The notes beneath the pieces are model-generated. The model was given only the letters and a program-made list of their open reading frames with translations. It searched no databases and had not been told where the DNA came from. Positions 6,765 to 14,887 of a stretch of DNA of 64,000 nucleotides are shown here, piece after piece; the stretch's first letter is position 1, and the number at the start of each line of letters is the position of its first letter. The DNA comes from Eubacterium sp. 1001713B170207_170306_E7 (GTDB lineage Bacteria > Bacillota > Clostridia > Eubacteriales > Eubacteriaceae). The stretch is taken from contig NZ_JADMVE010000004.1 of the NCBI RefSeq assembly GCF_015547515.1, positions 62,001-126,000 on the forward strand. Reading direction: 5' to 3'. A program made the translations under genes and the position numbers.

Positions 6765-8180
6765 TTAATTGACTTCAATTAAACCAGTTTCCTTAATGAA
6801 TGCATCGGAAACGGGAAGAATATAAAACATAAGACTCTTATCCTCAGTTAGTGCGACCTTATAACAAATATGGTTATAGACAATAGTGCTCTTTCCCTGA
6901 GTTGCGTATTGCCAGGCCAGATCATAAAGCTCTGCGGCTTTCACCGAGTCAACATCTGAGGCAGCCGCAATTGCAATGATTGATACCGCTTGAAAATTAT
7001 CATTATATTTTTGAAAATTTTCATTCGGTGTTGTAATAAGTATCGAATTAATATCTGGCCGTCCAAGTTCAAGATTTACGCCCAGCATGCTTCCACCTAA
7101 TATATAAAGCTTTTGTTTTAGGGGTGTTCCACTTCTAGCTTGTTTCGAGGACAGTCCATCTTCCCATTGGCTGTAGGTAATTGAGTTATTATTTTCAATT
7201 GCATTAAAACGGTTCGTAAAATCTAACAGTGAAAAGGTAAAATGCGCCCCATTGTCTCCAGGCCCTGATTCGACCAGATTACTGTAGTTTTTACCAACGC
7301 TCGCGTTTTCTCTCTGATCTGTTGATCGTCCCTCCGTAGTTGGTGAAGGTTCTGTTTCTTTCTGCGTACTGCTTGCCGCAGAACCCGTATCACCAAACCA
7401 TTTTTTGTTTAATTCATCCATTTTACCGTTGCTTTTCAACTTCTTGATCGCCTCGTTTACTTTATCCGCAAAGGCCTGTTCGTCTTTTGGAATGGCAATT
7501 CCCACAGGACGTTCCGCCAAATTATTGGAAGTGATGCTGTAGGTATCAGGCTTTATTTTCATATAAAATTTTGCGACAGAAAGGTCTGTGATAAGGTAAT
7601 CAACTGTTTTTTTCTCAAGGGCATCAAACTGCTCTAAGGTGCTGTCAAAAGGTATAATATCATAGGAAGTACCGCTGGTTACTTTTATGCTTTCGGCCTG
7701 ACTGGCCGCATTGGTATCTCGTTGAACCCCTACCTTTTTATTTTCCAATTCTCTTGCGTTTTTTGCTTCAGTGTCACCTTTTCGACCAAAGATCACGGTG
7801 CCATCAATATAATATGGTTCGCTCATGATAAAGCTTTCTTTTCGTTGCTCTGTGATGGACAAGCCGGCCATTACAATCTCATAACTGCCATTATCCAGAC
7901 CATTAAAAATGCCATCCCAGGAAGTATCCACCCATTCTGCCTTAACGCCAAGTTCCTCTGCCAACGCGTTACCGAGGTCGATATCAAATCCTACCAGGTC
8001 ATTGTCTTCAGAACGATATTCCATTGGAACATACGTGGCGTTGGTACCGATTTTTAAGACACCGTCCTTCAATGGATCTTTTTCTGCTGGTTGTTTTTTG
8101 TCACATCCAGTAAGAGTGATGGATAGTATTAAAAGAATCACAATAAAAACTTTTCTCTGATCCATGCGTTTCTTTTTCAT
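6765..8180 (-). CDS. Extracellular solute-binding lipoprotein (SBP family 3) with extra C-terminal domain
   Basis: 471 residues. The signal peptide ends in lipobox LTGC (Cys near residue 26). Residues ~35-265 form a family-3 periplasmic binding fold (LKIGTNATYVPMEY, then GFDIDLGNALAEELG, EWVDTSWDGIFNGLDNGSYE, GLSITEQRKESFIMSEPYY, LITDLSVAKFYM), the type that binds polar amino acids. A Ser/Thr/Glu linker (~268-295) leads to a ~175-residue alpha/beta domain not recognised. No permease or ATPase gene is adjacent, so this may be a sensor or an orphan receptor rather than a transporter part. It lies among zinc-ribbon genes. Confidence 0.88.
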   Translation of the reverse strand: MKKKRMDQRKVFIVILLILSITLTGCDKKQPAEKDPLKDGVLKIGTNATYVPMEYRSEDNDLVGFDIDLGNALAEELGVKAEWVDTSWDGIFNGLDNGSYEIVMAGLSITEQRKESFIMSEPYYIDGTVIFGRKGDTEAKNARELENKKVGVQRDTNAASQAESIKVTSGTSYDIIPFDSTLEQFDALEKKTVDYLITDLSVAKFYMKIKPDTYSITSNNLAERPVGIAIPKDEQAFADKVNEAIKKLKSNGKMDELNKKWFGDTGSAASSTQKETEPSPTTEGRSTDQRENASVGKNYSNLVESGPGDNGAHFTFSLLDFTNRFNAIENNNSITYSQWEDGLSSKQARSGTPLKQKLYILGGSMLGVNLELGRPDINSILITTPNENFQKYNDNFQAVSIIAIAAASDVDSVKAAELYDLAWQYATQGKSTIVYNHICYKVALTEDKSLMFYILPVSDAFIKETGLIEVN

Positions 8181-8206
8181 CTCTTTCCCCTTTTCTTCTA
8201 AATATA

Positions 8207-8761
8207 TTATTGCCCTGAAAAGCTCATAAGTTTGCTGTTTAATTCTGTGATTTTCATTTGAATTTCAGCAGAAGACATTGACGGCCGTCCGCCCATAGCT
8301 TCTGTCGTAACGGCTTCTGGCAACAAATTAACATAGTAATCCAATTGCTTACGTACTGTTTCGATATCGTTATACTCCTTCATGGCGTTTGCATAGGGAT
8401 CACTGGTTTTTGTTATTGTTTGTTCTTCCTGTTGACCATAATCTTCATCGGTTGTGCTCCCTGCTGGCATTTGTACTTCTGAAGTATAATTATTATCGGA
8501 AGTATTATCAACCTGGTACTGCACTCCTGCATTTCTACCAATATTAATTATAATCATGATCAGTACAAGACACACAAGGGTGCCACCAATACGAAATATG
8601 TCAGAGTGATTTTTATTTTGTTTTTTCTCCCTTACCACAGTTTCTACTTTTGCTTCATCCTCTTGTTTTTCTTGAATTAATTTTGCTCCACAATAACCGC
8701 AAAACTGGTCTTCTTTTTGTATTTCATGCCCACAGTTTGGACAATTTAATATGTTTAACAT
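8207..8761 (-). CDS. Zinc-ribbon membrane protein
   Basis: About 184 residues from the ATG at 8761, set by AAGGAG eight bases upstream; a GTG at 8770 is in frame but overlaps that site. An N-terminal zinc ribbon CPNCGHEI...FCGYCGAKL (residues ~7-28) is followed by a charged linker, a single membrane helix (IGGTLVCLVLIMIIINIG) and an extracellular region of ~105 residues rich in Asp, Thr and Gln. This plan puts metal binding inside and a short domain outside. Unknown function; same architecture as two neighbours. Confidence 0.75.
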   Translation of the reverse strand: MLNILNCPNCGHEIQKEDQFCGYCGAKLIQEKQEDEAKVETVVREKKQNKNHSDIFRIGGTLVCLVLIMIIINIGRNAGVQYQVDNTSDNNYTSEVQMPAGSTTDEDYGQQEEQTITKTSDPYANAMKEYNDIETVRKQLDYYVNLLPEAVTTEAMGGRPSMSSAEIQMKITELNSKLMSFSGQ

Positions 8762-8818
8762 TTCATCCACTCCTTATAATCATAATTCTATACTATCATT
8801 CATAATCAAGATTGAAAA

Positions 8819-8861
8819 CAACCCGCCTTCTGAGTGCATCATAACCCATAAGGCGGGTTTT
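8819..8861 (-). terminator. Terminator after the 251-residue zinc-ribbon gene
   Basis: Arms ACCCGCCTT and AAGGCGGGT separated by ~22 bases, just past the stop of the gene ending at 8878. It splits the island into two transcription units. Confidence 0.65.
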
Positions 8862-8877
8862 GTCCTAAGCAGACGGC

Positions 8878-9633
8878 TTAATCTTTCTTTTGCGCTGTCA
8901 ATAAAAAATCATAGCTCCATCCAGCGCCGTCCGCACCGGGGTACACAGATGGTATCACTTTCCATTGGCAGGCATGGTTATTAAATGTACCGTTCAGCGT
9001 ACGTCCTTCTGTGGTATCTTCTAACATAAGTTTGTTTTTAAAATCGGTATTGCTTTTTAAAAAGGTTAAAAAAGAAGCATCTGGACTTTCCCGGGTAAAG
9101 GCTGTGAAAATCATCTCAATGAGCTGGCACACTGCCGTCTTATCGGCTTCATCGACATGCATTACACGAATATAAAAGTTCGTTCCTTCTCTGTTAAACC
9201 AGACTTCTGCCTTAATCCCCTCCAGCGCATCAATGCTGACGCCTGTATCCACGCCGTCAATGGGTTTATAGCTGCTTTCTGAGGTGTCTGAAAAGGCTGT
9301 GACTGCTTTAATTGGTATCTGCTTTTGATAGTGCAGCTCTTTTTGGGCTGCCATCAGGCTGTTTTCAAAAACGCCTGCGGGGCTATTGTCCTCCGGCTTT
9401 GTTTTCTGGGCAATAACATATCCAAATACTGCCCCCAAGATTAAAAGCAGCACAATGGCAATCGCTGTCAAAACTTTCCATTTAACGGACAGGCGCCTGT
9501 TTTTTGGTGGTTTTAACACTTCCTCCTGTAACAGTTTTGTCATGCAGTTTGGACAAAAGGTCGCCTCTTCTGGAAGGGGAGACCCGCAGTGCGGGCAATG
9601 CTTTCTTTTATCTGTTGTCTCCATAATGGTCAT
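8878..9633 (-). CDS. Zinc-ribbon, single-span membrane protein
   Basis: 251 residues starting MTIMETTDKRKHCPHCG. Zinc ribbon CPHCG...FCPNCMTKLL (residues ~13-35), then a basic stretch, a membrane helix (VLTAIAIVLLLILGAVFGYVIA, ~53-74) and an extracellular domain of ~175 residues with a NREGTNFYIRVMHVDEADK strand region. It directly precedes, with a 2-base gap, the end of the lipoprotein gene at 9636, so they form an operon. Function unknown. Confidence 0.78.
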   Translation of the reverse strand: MTIMETTDKRKHCPHCGSPLPEEATFCPNCMTKLLQEEVLKPPKNRRLSVKWKVLTAIAIVLLLILGAVFGYVIAQKTKPEDNSPAGVFENSLMAAQKELHYQKQIPIKAVTAFSDTSESSYKPIDGVDTGVSIDALEGIKAEVWFNREGTNFYIRVMHVDEADKTAVCQLIEMIFTAFTRESPDASFLTFLKSNTDFKNKLMLEDTTEGRTLNGTFNNHACQWKVIPSVYPGADGAGWSYDFLLTAQKKD

Positions 9634-9635
9634 GC

Positions 9636-10343
9636 TTAATAACTGAACTCTTCATCCGACACGTCTTCTTTGAGGGGTTCATCACTGACATAAAGCCATT
9701 CTTCCCCATTGATGGTGATCAAACCATCGCCCATGGGCGAGCAGTTAACATAGACTTTCTTCCCATCACTCGATACAAGATACCCCTTTTCACCGTTACT
9801 GCCAGACTCCACTTCATAGGTAATTATATATTGAGTAAGCCCAGTGCCCTCTCTCCCGTATTGTTCTTTATTATCCTTAATAGACATTAAACGCGAACTT
9901 CCAGGTTTTGACCACCGCCCCTGCACATTCTGCTTAAACACGGTCAGCTCCTCATCAGCGGTCATTTCTTTTTTTGGCGCTGGTGTCGCGGCGGGCGCGC
10001 TGATGATGTACTCGGCGGATTTGATATCGCTGGTATTGCCGTTTTTATCCACCGCATAGCTCTTGAGGGTTAATGTGGTCTGAATCGATACGGGGCTCTC
10101 ATATTTTGTGGACTGTTTGGTCGGGTTACTGCCATCCAGTGTATAATAGACAGCCACTTCCTCCCCTTCTGGCGGGTTGATTGTGACCTGCTGCTCTCCG
10201 GCGTAGGTTCCGGCGTTGAGCGAGTAGGTTGGTGCGTCAAGCACGATTGCTTTCTTGCTTTCGCCTGGCGTACACCCCGCCAACAAGAGAACACTTGTCA
10301 GTGAAAGCGCAAAAAACAGTTTATGCAGATTTTTCTTTTTCAT
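9636..10343 (-). CDS. Lipoprotein with chitobiase/beta-hexosaminidase C-terminal-like domain
   Basis: About 235 residues from the ATG at 10343 (MKKKNLHKLFF, AAGGAGAAAG site); the frame is open to 10394 without a better site. Lipobox LLAGC (Cys ~21). Residues ~33-110 match the CHB_HEX_C beta domain (APTYSLNAGTY, YTLDGSNPTKQSTKYESP, LKSYAVDKNGNTSD), a carbohydrate- or wall-associated module without catalytic function. The remainder, ~115 residues, contains a GRWSKPGSSRLMSI strand pattern shared in style with the gene upstream (GSWETEDTNTFITRY). Anchored to the outer face of the membrane; role unknown. Confidence 0.82.
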   Translation of the reverse strand: MKKKNLHKLFFALSLTSVLLLAGCTPGESKKAIVLDAPTYSLNAGTYAGEQQVTINPPEGEEVAVYYTLDGSNPTKQSTKYESPVSIQTTLTLKSYAVDKNGNTSDIKSAEYIISAPAATPAPKKEMTADEELTVFKQNVQGRWSKPGSSRLMSIKDNKEQYGREGTGLTQYIITYEVESGSNGEKGYLVSSDGKKVYVNCSPMGDGLITINGEEWLYVSDEPLKEDVSDEEFSY

Positions 10344-10359
10344 TTCTTTCTCCTTATCT

Positions 10360-11700
10360 TTATTTTGCTGGTGTTGTCTGATAAGCTTTTTCACCGTTAA
10401 TCAGAATGCTGCCGTCCTCCGTCTCGGCAAAATCGACCTCCAGGGTGGAAAAGTCAAGAGGCTTATCATATCGGTCCGGCATCGCTGATGATAGTCCTTT
10501 GTTATCAATATTTTTGAGCGTTAAAACAGCTATACTGCCGTCCTTCATCTGAACGTCATAATCTGCCTCAAACCACAACTGATTGGCCTTTGAACGGTAG
10601 GATTCATAAACGTATTCCAGATGGCCCTCCACAAATTTGTAACGGGTGATAAAGGTATTGGTGTCCTCTGTTTCCCAGGAACCGTTGAGCCTGCTAGCCG
10701 CTTCTTCGGCTGTCATGGCCTTTTCCTTTGGGAGCGTTTCTTCCTGCACGCTCTCTTCCGGGACGCTTTCGGAGATAGCCTGCTCGATGGTGGTCGGTGT
10801 GATTGTAAACTGGAGTCTCAGGCCAGAATTATTCAGGTTATTTCCTTTTTCCTGATAGTGAAGGTAATGGCTGACAGTTTCTTTTTCAGTACTGTTACGG
10901 TAATTGTGAAGCGGGTCGCCAAGCGTACCTAAGCTGCTGTAAATTGCTTCCAGATTTGCCTCTGAATCGCAGCTTCTGATAACGACGGCCTGCCATACGC
11001 GGTAGGGTTTATCAGTCCCGGCGTTCATATTGAAAAAATCACGCTGGCTGTAGGCCATGGACAGGCTGACGACCTTGCCGCTTTTAGTCTCCGTGACAAT
11101 GGTTATCTCAGGGCGCGCTCCCTTTTCTTCACAGATGTAAGCTGTTTCGGTGTCGCTTTTAGTCTCCTCACGCCAGTCATCATCTGTAAAACGTTCCAGT
11201 ATGCCATCTTCTTGCTTCTCGCTGTTGACACTGTCATTCAGCCCTGCTTTCTGATGCTCCGGCACGTCCGGAAAACAGGCCAGCCAATCGGTCGTGTCTG
11301 CAATGGTTTTATTAATCGTCTGCACCAGCTCATCTTTTGTAAAATTAAATCGCGCCTCTTTTCCAAAATGAATCACCTGTACCCTGCCATGGGTAACGCC
11401 GCAAAAATAAAAACAGGCTGTGACTCCACCAGTCAACGCTAGTATGATGACAATAATAAGCCCAATCACAGGTGCTTTCCCAACAGATTTTTTCTTTTTT
11501 TCCGGCATGTCCTCGGCAAACAGGGTGGGGTCTGTTCTGACGTCTGCTGTTTCCTTCAGCTCTGTCTGATCATTATCCTGCGGGTCTGTTTTAGTGGTTT
11601 CTGACACTTTTACCTCGACGGGATCATCCTGGGCTGCGCCGCAGCTTCGGCAAAAGTGGTCTCCGGGCTTTATTTCGTTTCCACAATTTTTACAGTACAT
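10360..11700 (-). CDS. Zinc-ribbon, single-span membrane protein with large extracellular part
   Basis: 446 residues. An N-terminal zinc ribbon (CKNCGNEI...FCRSCGAAQ, residues ~3-25), an acidic linker, a membrane helix (VIGLIIVIILALTGGVTACFYFCG, ~78-101), then ~340 extracellular residues. The last ~110 residues (SRLNGSWETEDTNTFITRYKF... INGEKAYQTTPAK) resemble a calycin-like or lipocalin-like strand-rich end and echo the C-terminus of the lipoprotein downstream. First gene of the minus-strand group, divergent from an XRE regulator. Probably a cell-envelope sensor or stress protein (inference). Confidence 0.8.
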   Translation of the reverse strand: MYCKNCGNEIKPGDHFCRSCGAAQDDPVEVKVSETTKTDPQDNDQTELKETADVRTDPTLFAEDMPEKKKKSVGKAPVIGLIIVIILALTGGVTACFYFCGVTHGRVQVIHFGKEARFNFTKDELVQTINKTIADTTDWLACFPDVPEHQKAGLNDSVNSEKQEDGILERFTDDDWREETKSDTETAYICEEKGARPEITIVTETKSGKVVSLSMAYSQRDFFNMNAGTDKPYRVWQAVVIRSCDSEANLEAIYSSLGTLGDPLHNYRNSTEKETVSHYLHYQEKGNNLNNSGLRLQFTITPTTIEQAISESVPEESVQEETLPKEKAMTAEEAASRLNGSWETEDTNTFITRYKFVEGHLEYVYESYRSKANQLWFEADYDVQMKDGSIAVLTLKNIDNKGLSSAMPDRYDKPLDFSTLEVDFAETEDGSILINGEKAYQTTPAK

Positions 11701-11859
11701 TTTTATCTTCTCCTCGTATATTTTGCGTTTACATTTTCACCTTTATTATAATCGCATTTATTCTTAAGGTCAAATGATTCTTTTAGTTATTTTTTATGGC
11801 TTTCAGTGTATTCATTAATGGATTCAGTTTGATTAAAATAAGTTTATAAGGAGTTTACC

Positions 11860-12198
11860 ATGAATAGAGAATTAAATTTCACTGCTCTGGGTGAACGTGT
11901 TAAATCTGAGAGAGAGAAGAAGCACCTCACCCAGGAACAGCTTGGAGAAATTTGCGGCCTTTCGACGTCTTATATCGGTCATATCGAACGGGGAAGCCGT
12001 AAGCTTTCGCTTGAGACGCTGTATAAAATTTCCTCTGCGCTGGACGTCAGCCTGGATTATCTGGTTTTTGATTCCTTAGACAGTGACAAAAACCTTTTTA
12101 ACAACATCGACGCCATGCTTAAGGACAAAGATCCCGCAAAAGTTAAAACCTTTATGACGACCGTCCGTATTCTGGCTGAAAAAATTGACGAATACTAA
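11860..12198 (+). CDS. XRE-family transcriptional regulator
   Basis: 112 residues; AAGGAG ribosome site. A Cro/CI helix-turn-helix fills residues ~8-65 (LGERVKSEREKKHLTQEQLGEICGLSTSYIGHIERGSR...LYKISSALDVSLDYL). The remaining ~45 residues are helical and may dimerise. Divergent from the zinc-ribbon operon whose first gene begins at 11700, so a regulator of that operon is the simplest reading. Followed by a bidirectional terminator. Confidence 0.9.
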   Translation: MNRELNFTALGERVKSEREKKHLTQEQLGEICGLSTSYIGHIERGSRKLSLETLYKISSALDVSLDYLVFDSLDSDKNLFNNIDAMLKDKDPAKVKTFMTTVRILAEKIDEY

Positions 12199-12238
12199 AA
12201 GACCGTTAAAATGATTTTACATCATTTAGCGGTCTTTT
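12197..12238. terminator. Bidirectional terminator between XRE gene and kinase
   Basis: Outer arms AAAAGACCG and CGGTCTTTT with an inner TTAAAATGA / TCATTTA extension. A runs on the left and T runs on the right serve both convergent genes. Confidence 0.82.
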
Positions 12239-12254
12239 GTCCTATGCTGGCTGC

Positions 12255-12962
12255 TTAGTATAGAATCGCCCGTTTCAGAGCCTTTGCGTTTGCATACCGC
12301 TTTGACGGCAGGACATTGATACATTTTCTTATGACTCGTCCCATATGGCCTTTAACAGCAGATTTTGAGGGATGCTCTCCTGTGAGCATAACATTCATTA
12401 AAATCCCCATAGCGTAAATATCCGTACGGCAGTCGGACTGACTGATGTCAAACTGCTCCGGGGCGGCATAACCGGCTGTCCCAAGCGCAACGGTATCTTT
12501 CGCTTTTCCCTGTTTAAAAGTGCGTGCGGCATCAAAATCGATGAGCACAATCCGGTTCTCTCTGGTGATCATAATGTTTTCCGGCTTAATATCCCTGTGC
12601 ACAATTCCGTTTGCATGGAGGATTGTAAGTGCATCACACAGGGCCGCGCCAACTTTCCGTACACCATTTTGGCTGTACAGGCCCGTTTCCAGAACTTCGG
12701 CCACTGTAACGCCATCAATGTATTCTTCTAACACCGTTACTTTTCCCTGTTCCTCAAACATCTGATAAATCCGAGGTAAATTGGGATGCTGTAATGTTAA
12801 TAATGTCTGATAAACACTTTTCTCCCCTTTAAAAACTCGCTTTACAATTTTCTGTTGCAGCTCATTATGTATCCAGACGGATATCTCTGATTTTTCAGTT
12901 CGCTTTAAAACTTTCACGCGTGTGTAAGTCTGGTTTAAGCTCTCATTCAGCCATTTTTCCAT
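12255..12962 (-). CDS. Small Ser/Thr protein kinase-like protein with DFD motif
   Basis: 235 residues, soluble, covering just a kinase fold. It has the catalytic loop HRDIKPENI, the activation-segment end GTAGYAAPEQF, and TDIYAMGI of the C-lobe. Two departures: the metal-binding motif is LIDFDAAR rather than DFG, and the N-lobe has no GxGxxG glycine loop (VKVLKRTEKSEISVWI instead), although IVKRVF offers the usual lysine. It may be active with altered nucleotide handling. No extracellular sensor domain. Divergent from the HTH-like gene at 13033, a pairing that suggests a signalling unit. Confidence 0.88.
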   Translation of the reverse strand: MEKWLNESLNQTYTRVKVLKRTEKSEISVWIHNELQQKIVKRVFKGEKSVYQTLLTLQHPNLPRIYQMFEEQGKVTVLEEYIDGVTVAEVLETGLYSQNGVRKVGAALCDALTILHANGIVHRDIKPENIMITRENRIVLIDFDAARTFKQGKAKDTVALGTAGYAAPEQFDISQSDCRTDIYAMGILMNVMLTGEHPSKSAVKGHMGRVIRKCINVLPSKRYANAKALKRAILY

Positions 12963-13032
12963 TGCAGTTCCATTCTTTTCCTATTTGTGCTTTTTATTAT
13001 AACATGTTACACTATCCCTGTGAGGTGATCTT

Positions 13033-13458
13033 ATGATAAAAAAACCGACAGACGCACTTTTAAACGCCCTGATGGCGTCCAATACACTTGAAAACTATTT
13101 TCAATCGAACAAGGATTATCTGATTGACTGTACGCTTCCAGAGCATTTAAACGCGCTGCTTGAGGTGAAAAAGCAGACAAAGGCCGCTGTGATAAAAAAC
13201 GCTGAGTTAAACGAAATATACGGCTACCAGATTTTCTCAGGCAAACGAAAGCCTTCCCGGGATAAACTGATCATGCTGTGCATTGGAATGAAGCTCACGC
13301 TTGAAGAAATACAGCAGGTCCTCAAATTAGCTGGTCACGCGTTTCTTTATCCTAAAAAACATCGCGACTGTATTCTGATTTTTGGCTTGAAGCACGGGCT
13401 TTCAATCTATGAGATAAATGAAATTTTATATGACCGCAAAGAGGAAACCCTTAACTGA
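13033..13458 (+). CDS. Putative helix-turn-helix protein, partner of the kinase
   Basis: 141 residues; GAGGTGATCTT ribosome site. Residues ~40-105 contain a helical block resembling an XRE-like DNA-binding unit (IYGYQIFSGKRKPSRDKLIMLCIGM, then LEEIQQVLKLAGHAFLYPK), followed by a C-terminal helical region (RDCILIFGLKHGLSIYEINEILYD). The family is not recognised with certainty. Its start faces the kinase gene across ~70 bases, so they likely share control; it could be the kinase substrate (inference). It ends at a palindromic repeat. Confidence 0.75.
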   Translation: MIKKPTDALLNALMASNTLENYFQSNKDYLIDCTLPEHLNALLEVKKQTKAAVIKNAELNEIYGYQIFSGKRKPSRDKLIMLCIGMKLTLEEIQQVLKLAGHAFLYPKKHRDCILIFGLKHGLSIYEINEILYDRKEETLN

Positions 13459-13496
13459 AAAGAGATGATACGGCAAAACGCCGCATCATCTCTTTT
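13458..13496. repeat. Palindromic repeat copy 2, acting as terminator
   Basis: AAAGAGATGATACGGC, loop AAAAC, GCCGCATCATCTCTTTT. It lies between convergent genes ending at 13458 and 13502 and ends in T runs both ways. Confidence 0.88.
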
Positions 13497-13501
13497 AAAT
13501 T

Positions 13502-14671
13502 TTACCGCCTGCTCCGCCGCCCATTCCGCACGGTGCTCACATTGATCGTGTGGCTCAGGGACTCGTAAAAGATCTGGGTCTCACGGGTAAAGACGGAGAT
13601 GAGCAGCTGGACGATGAACACAGCAAAGACCAGGCCAAAGGCCAGGGCGATGACCATGAGCACCGTGTGGGCTGTGCCGGTGTACAGGGGCAGCAGCTCG
13701 TACACCTTCATGGCGATAAAGGGTGCGGGCACGACCAGCAGGTACTGCAGGCCGTAGCGCACAATGTACTGAAAAAGCCTGGGCGGCCGCTTGTTCTCAG
13801 ACATGAGCCGGATCCCGACCAGAAATTTGCCGATGGTTCTGCCCCTGGTGATCCAGGGCAGGACGATAAAATACAGCACAATGACGATAACGTACAGCAT
13901 CACCGAACGTTTGCCGTCCATGGCCAGCATATCGCTGAGGGTGGGGCTGCCAAGCACCCGCCCGGCAAGGTGCAGGACACCGGTGAGAATGGCCCAGTCA
14001 AAGAGAAAGGCAAAGCCTCTGCGCATATAGGTGACGGTGCGCCCCCGCTTGTAGGACACCTCGTCCAGCCGGTCCCGCGAGGGCAGGAAAAAGCTGAAAA
14101 GCGGGGCGATCCAGAAGCCCACCAAAGCCCCGAAGGTGTTGTTGATCAGGTCGTCCACCTGGAACAGGCGGTAGGGCCTCGGGTAAATCCCGAACAGGGC
14201 GCTGAGCTGGATCAGCTCAAAGGACAGGCTCACCAGAAAGCCGATGAGTATGGTCTGCCACCAGCTCCGCCTGAAATAATACCGCAGATAGACGCCCAGG
14301 GGCACCAGCAGCAGAATATTAAAAAAGGGCTCGTAGAAGCATTGCTCCTTCATGGCCCCCAGGTAGGTGCTGGGGTCTGTAAGGACCAGACTGGTGTTCT
14401 CCCAGAAATTCGTCCAGGCGTTGAAGGGCACCAGATCCACGGTGGCGCTGGTGTAATGGGCCACCTCCGCGATGGGTGGCAAGGGCAGCATGGTCAGAAA
14501 ATAGGCGCAGGTCATGTACAAAATGAATGAATAGACAATGACCACCCGCAGAACCAGCAGGGACCCGAATTTACGGTATTGGTAAACAGCGTAGGGAACG
14601 GTAAAAACCGCCGCCAGGACTGGAAAAACCAGACAGGCGAACTTGATGGGAAGTGTGTAGGCACTCAGCAG
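13502..14671 (-). CDS. VanZ-RDD fusion membrane protein, probable CTG start
   Basis: An N-terminal VanZ-like half (FNILLLVPLGVYLRYYFRRSWWQTILIGFLVSLSFELIQL... RLFQVDDLINNTFGALVGFW) is joined to a C-terminal RDD domain (RRGFAFLFDWAILTGVLHL... RGRTIGKFLVGIRL). The frame stays open with hydrophobic, family-like sequence (LSAYTLPIKFACLVFPVLAA) upstream of 14545 as far as a stop at 14672-14674. The first two codons after that stop are CTG CTG, with AGGGGTG six bases before. No ATG, GTG or TTG fits that end, so a CTG start at 14671 (389 residues) is proposed; GTG at 14545 is the fallback. Function unknown; VanZ relatives give low-level glycopeptide resistance. Confidence 0.82.
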   Translation of the reverse strand: MLSAYTLPIKFACLVFPVLAAVFTVPYAVYQYRKFGSLLVLRVVIVYSFILYMTCAYFLTMLPLPPIAEVAHYTSATVDLVPFNAWTNFWENTSLVLTDPSTYLGAMKEQCFYEPFFNILLLVPLGVYLRYYFRRSWWQTILIGFLVSLSFELIQLSALFGIYPRPYRLFQVDDLINNTFGALVGFWIAPLFSFFLPSRDRLDEVSYKRGRTVTYMRRGFAFLFDWAILTGVLHLAGRVLGSPTLSDMLAMDGKRSVMLYVIVIVLYFIVLPWITRGRTIGKFLVGIRLMSENKRPPRLFQYIVRYGLQYLLVVPAPFIAMKVYELLPLYTGTAHTVLMVIALAFGLVFAVFIVQLLISVFTRETQIFYESLSHTINVSTVRNGRRSRR

Positions 14672-14806
14672 TTAAATCACCCCTTTTTTATTTTTAAGCA
14701 TTTTTTTCAATATTATCGGTTAGCCTGTTTAGTATAGCACAGTTTCTTAAAAAAATGCATATAAACTTACCGGGATTGACGTTGAAAACGCCTGCGAATC
14801 TTTTCG

Positions 14807-14852
14807 TTGACAAATTTAACTTTACACTATAATATATGTACTGTAAACATAT
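14807..14852 (+). promoter_or_regulatory. Promoter and operator of marR-degV
   Basis: TTGACA at 14807-14812. TATAAT follows after 15 bases (14828-14833) and TAATAT after 17. Directly downstream, ATATGT (14834-14839) and ACATAT (14847-14852) form an inverted repeat overlapping the start-site region, a likely MarR autorepressor site. Confidence 0.6.
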
Positions 14853-14887
14853 TTTAGTCTACAACAAAAGAAAGGGCGGACACTGCC

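Noticed and set aside
13550-14530. 326-residue plus-strand frame opposite the VanZ-RDD gene
   Set aside because: Low-complexity Gly/Gln/His-rich translation with no family pattern; an antisense shadow of GC-rich coding DNA.
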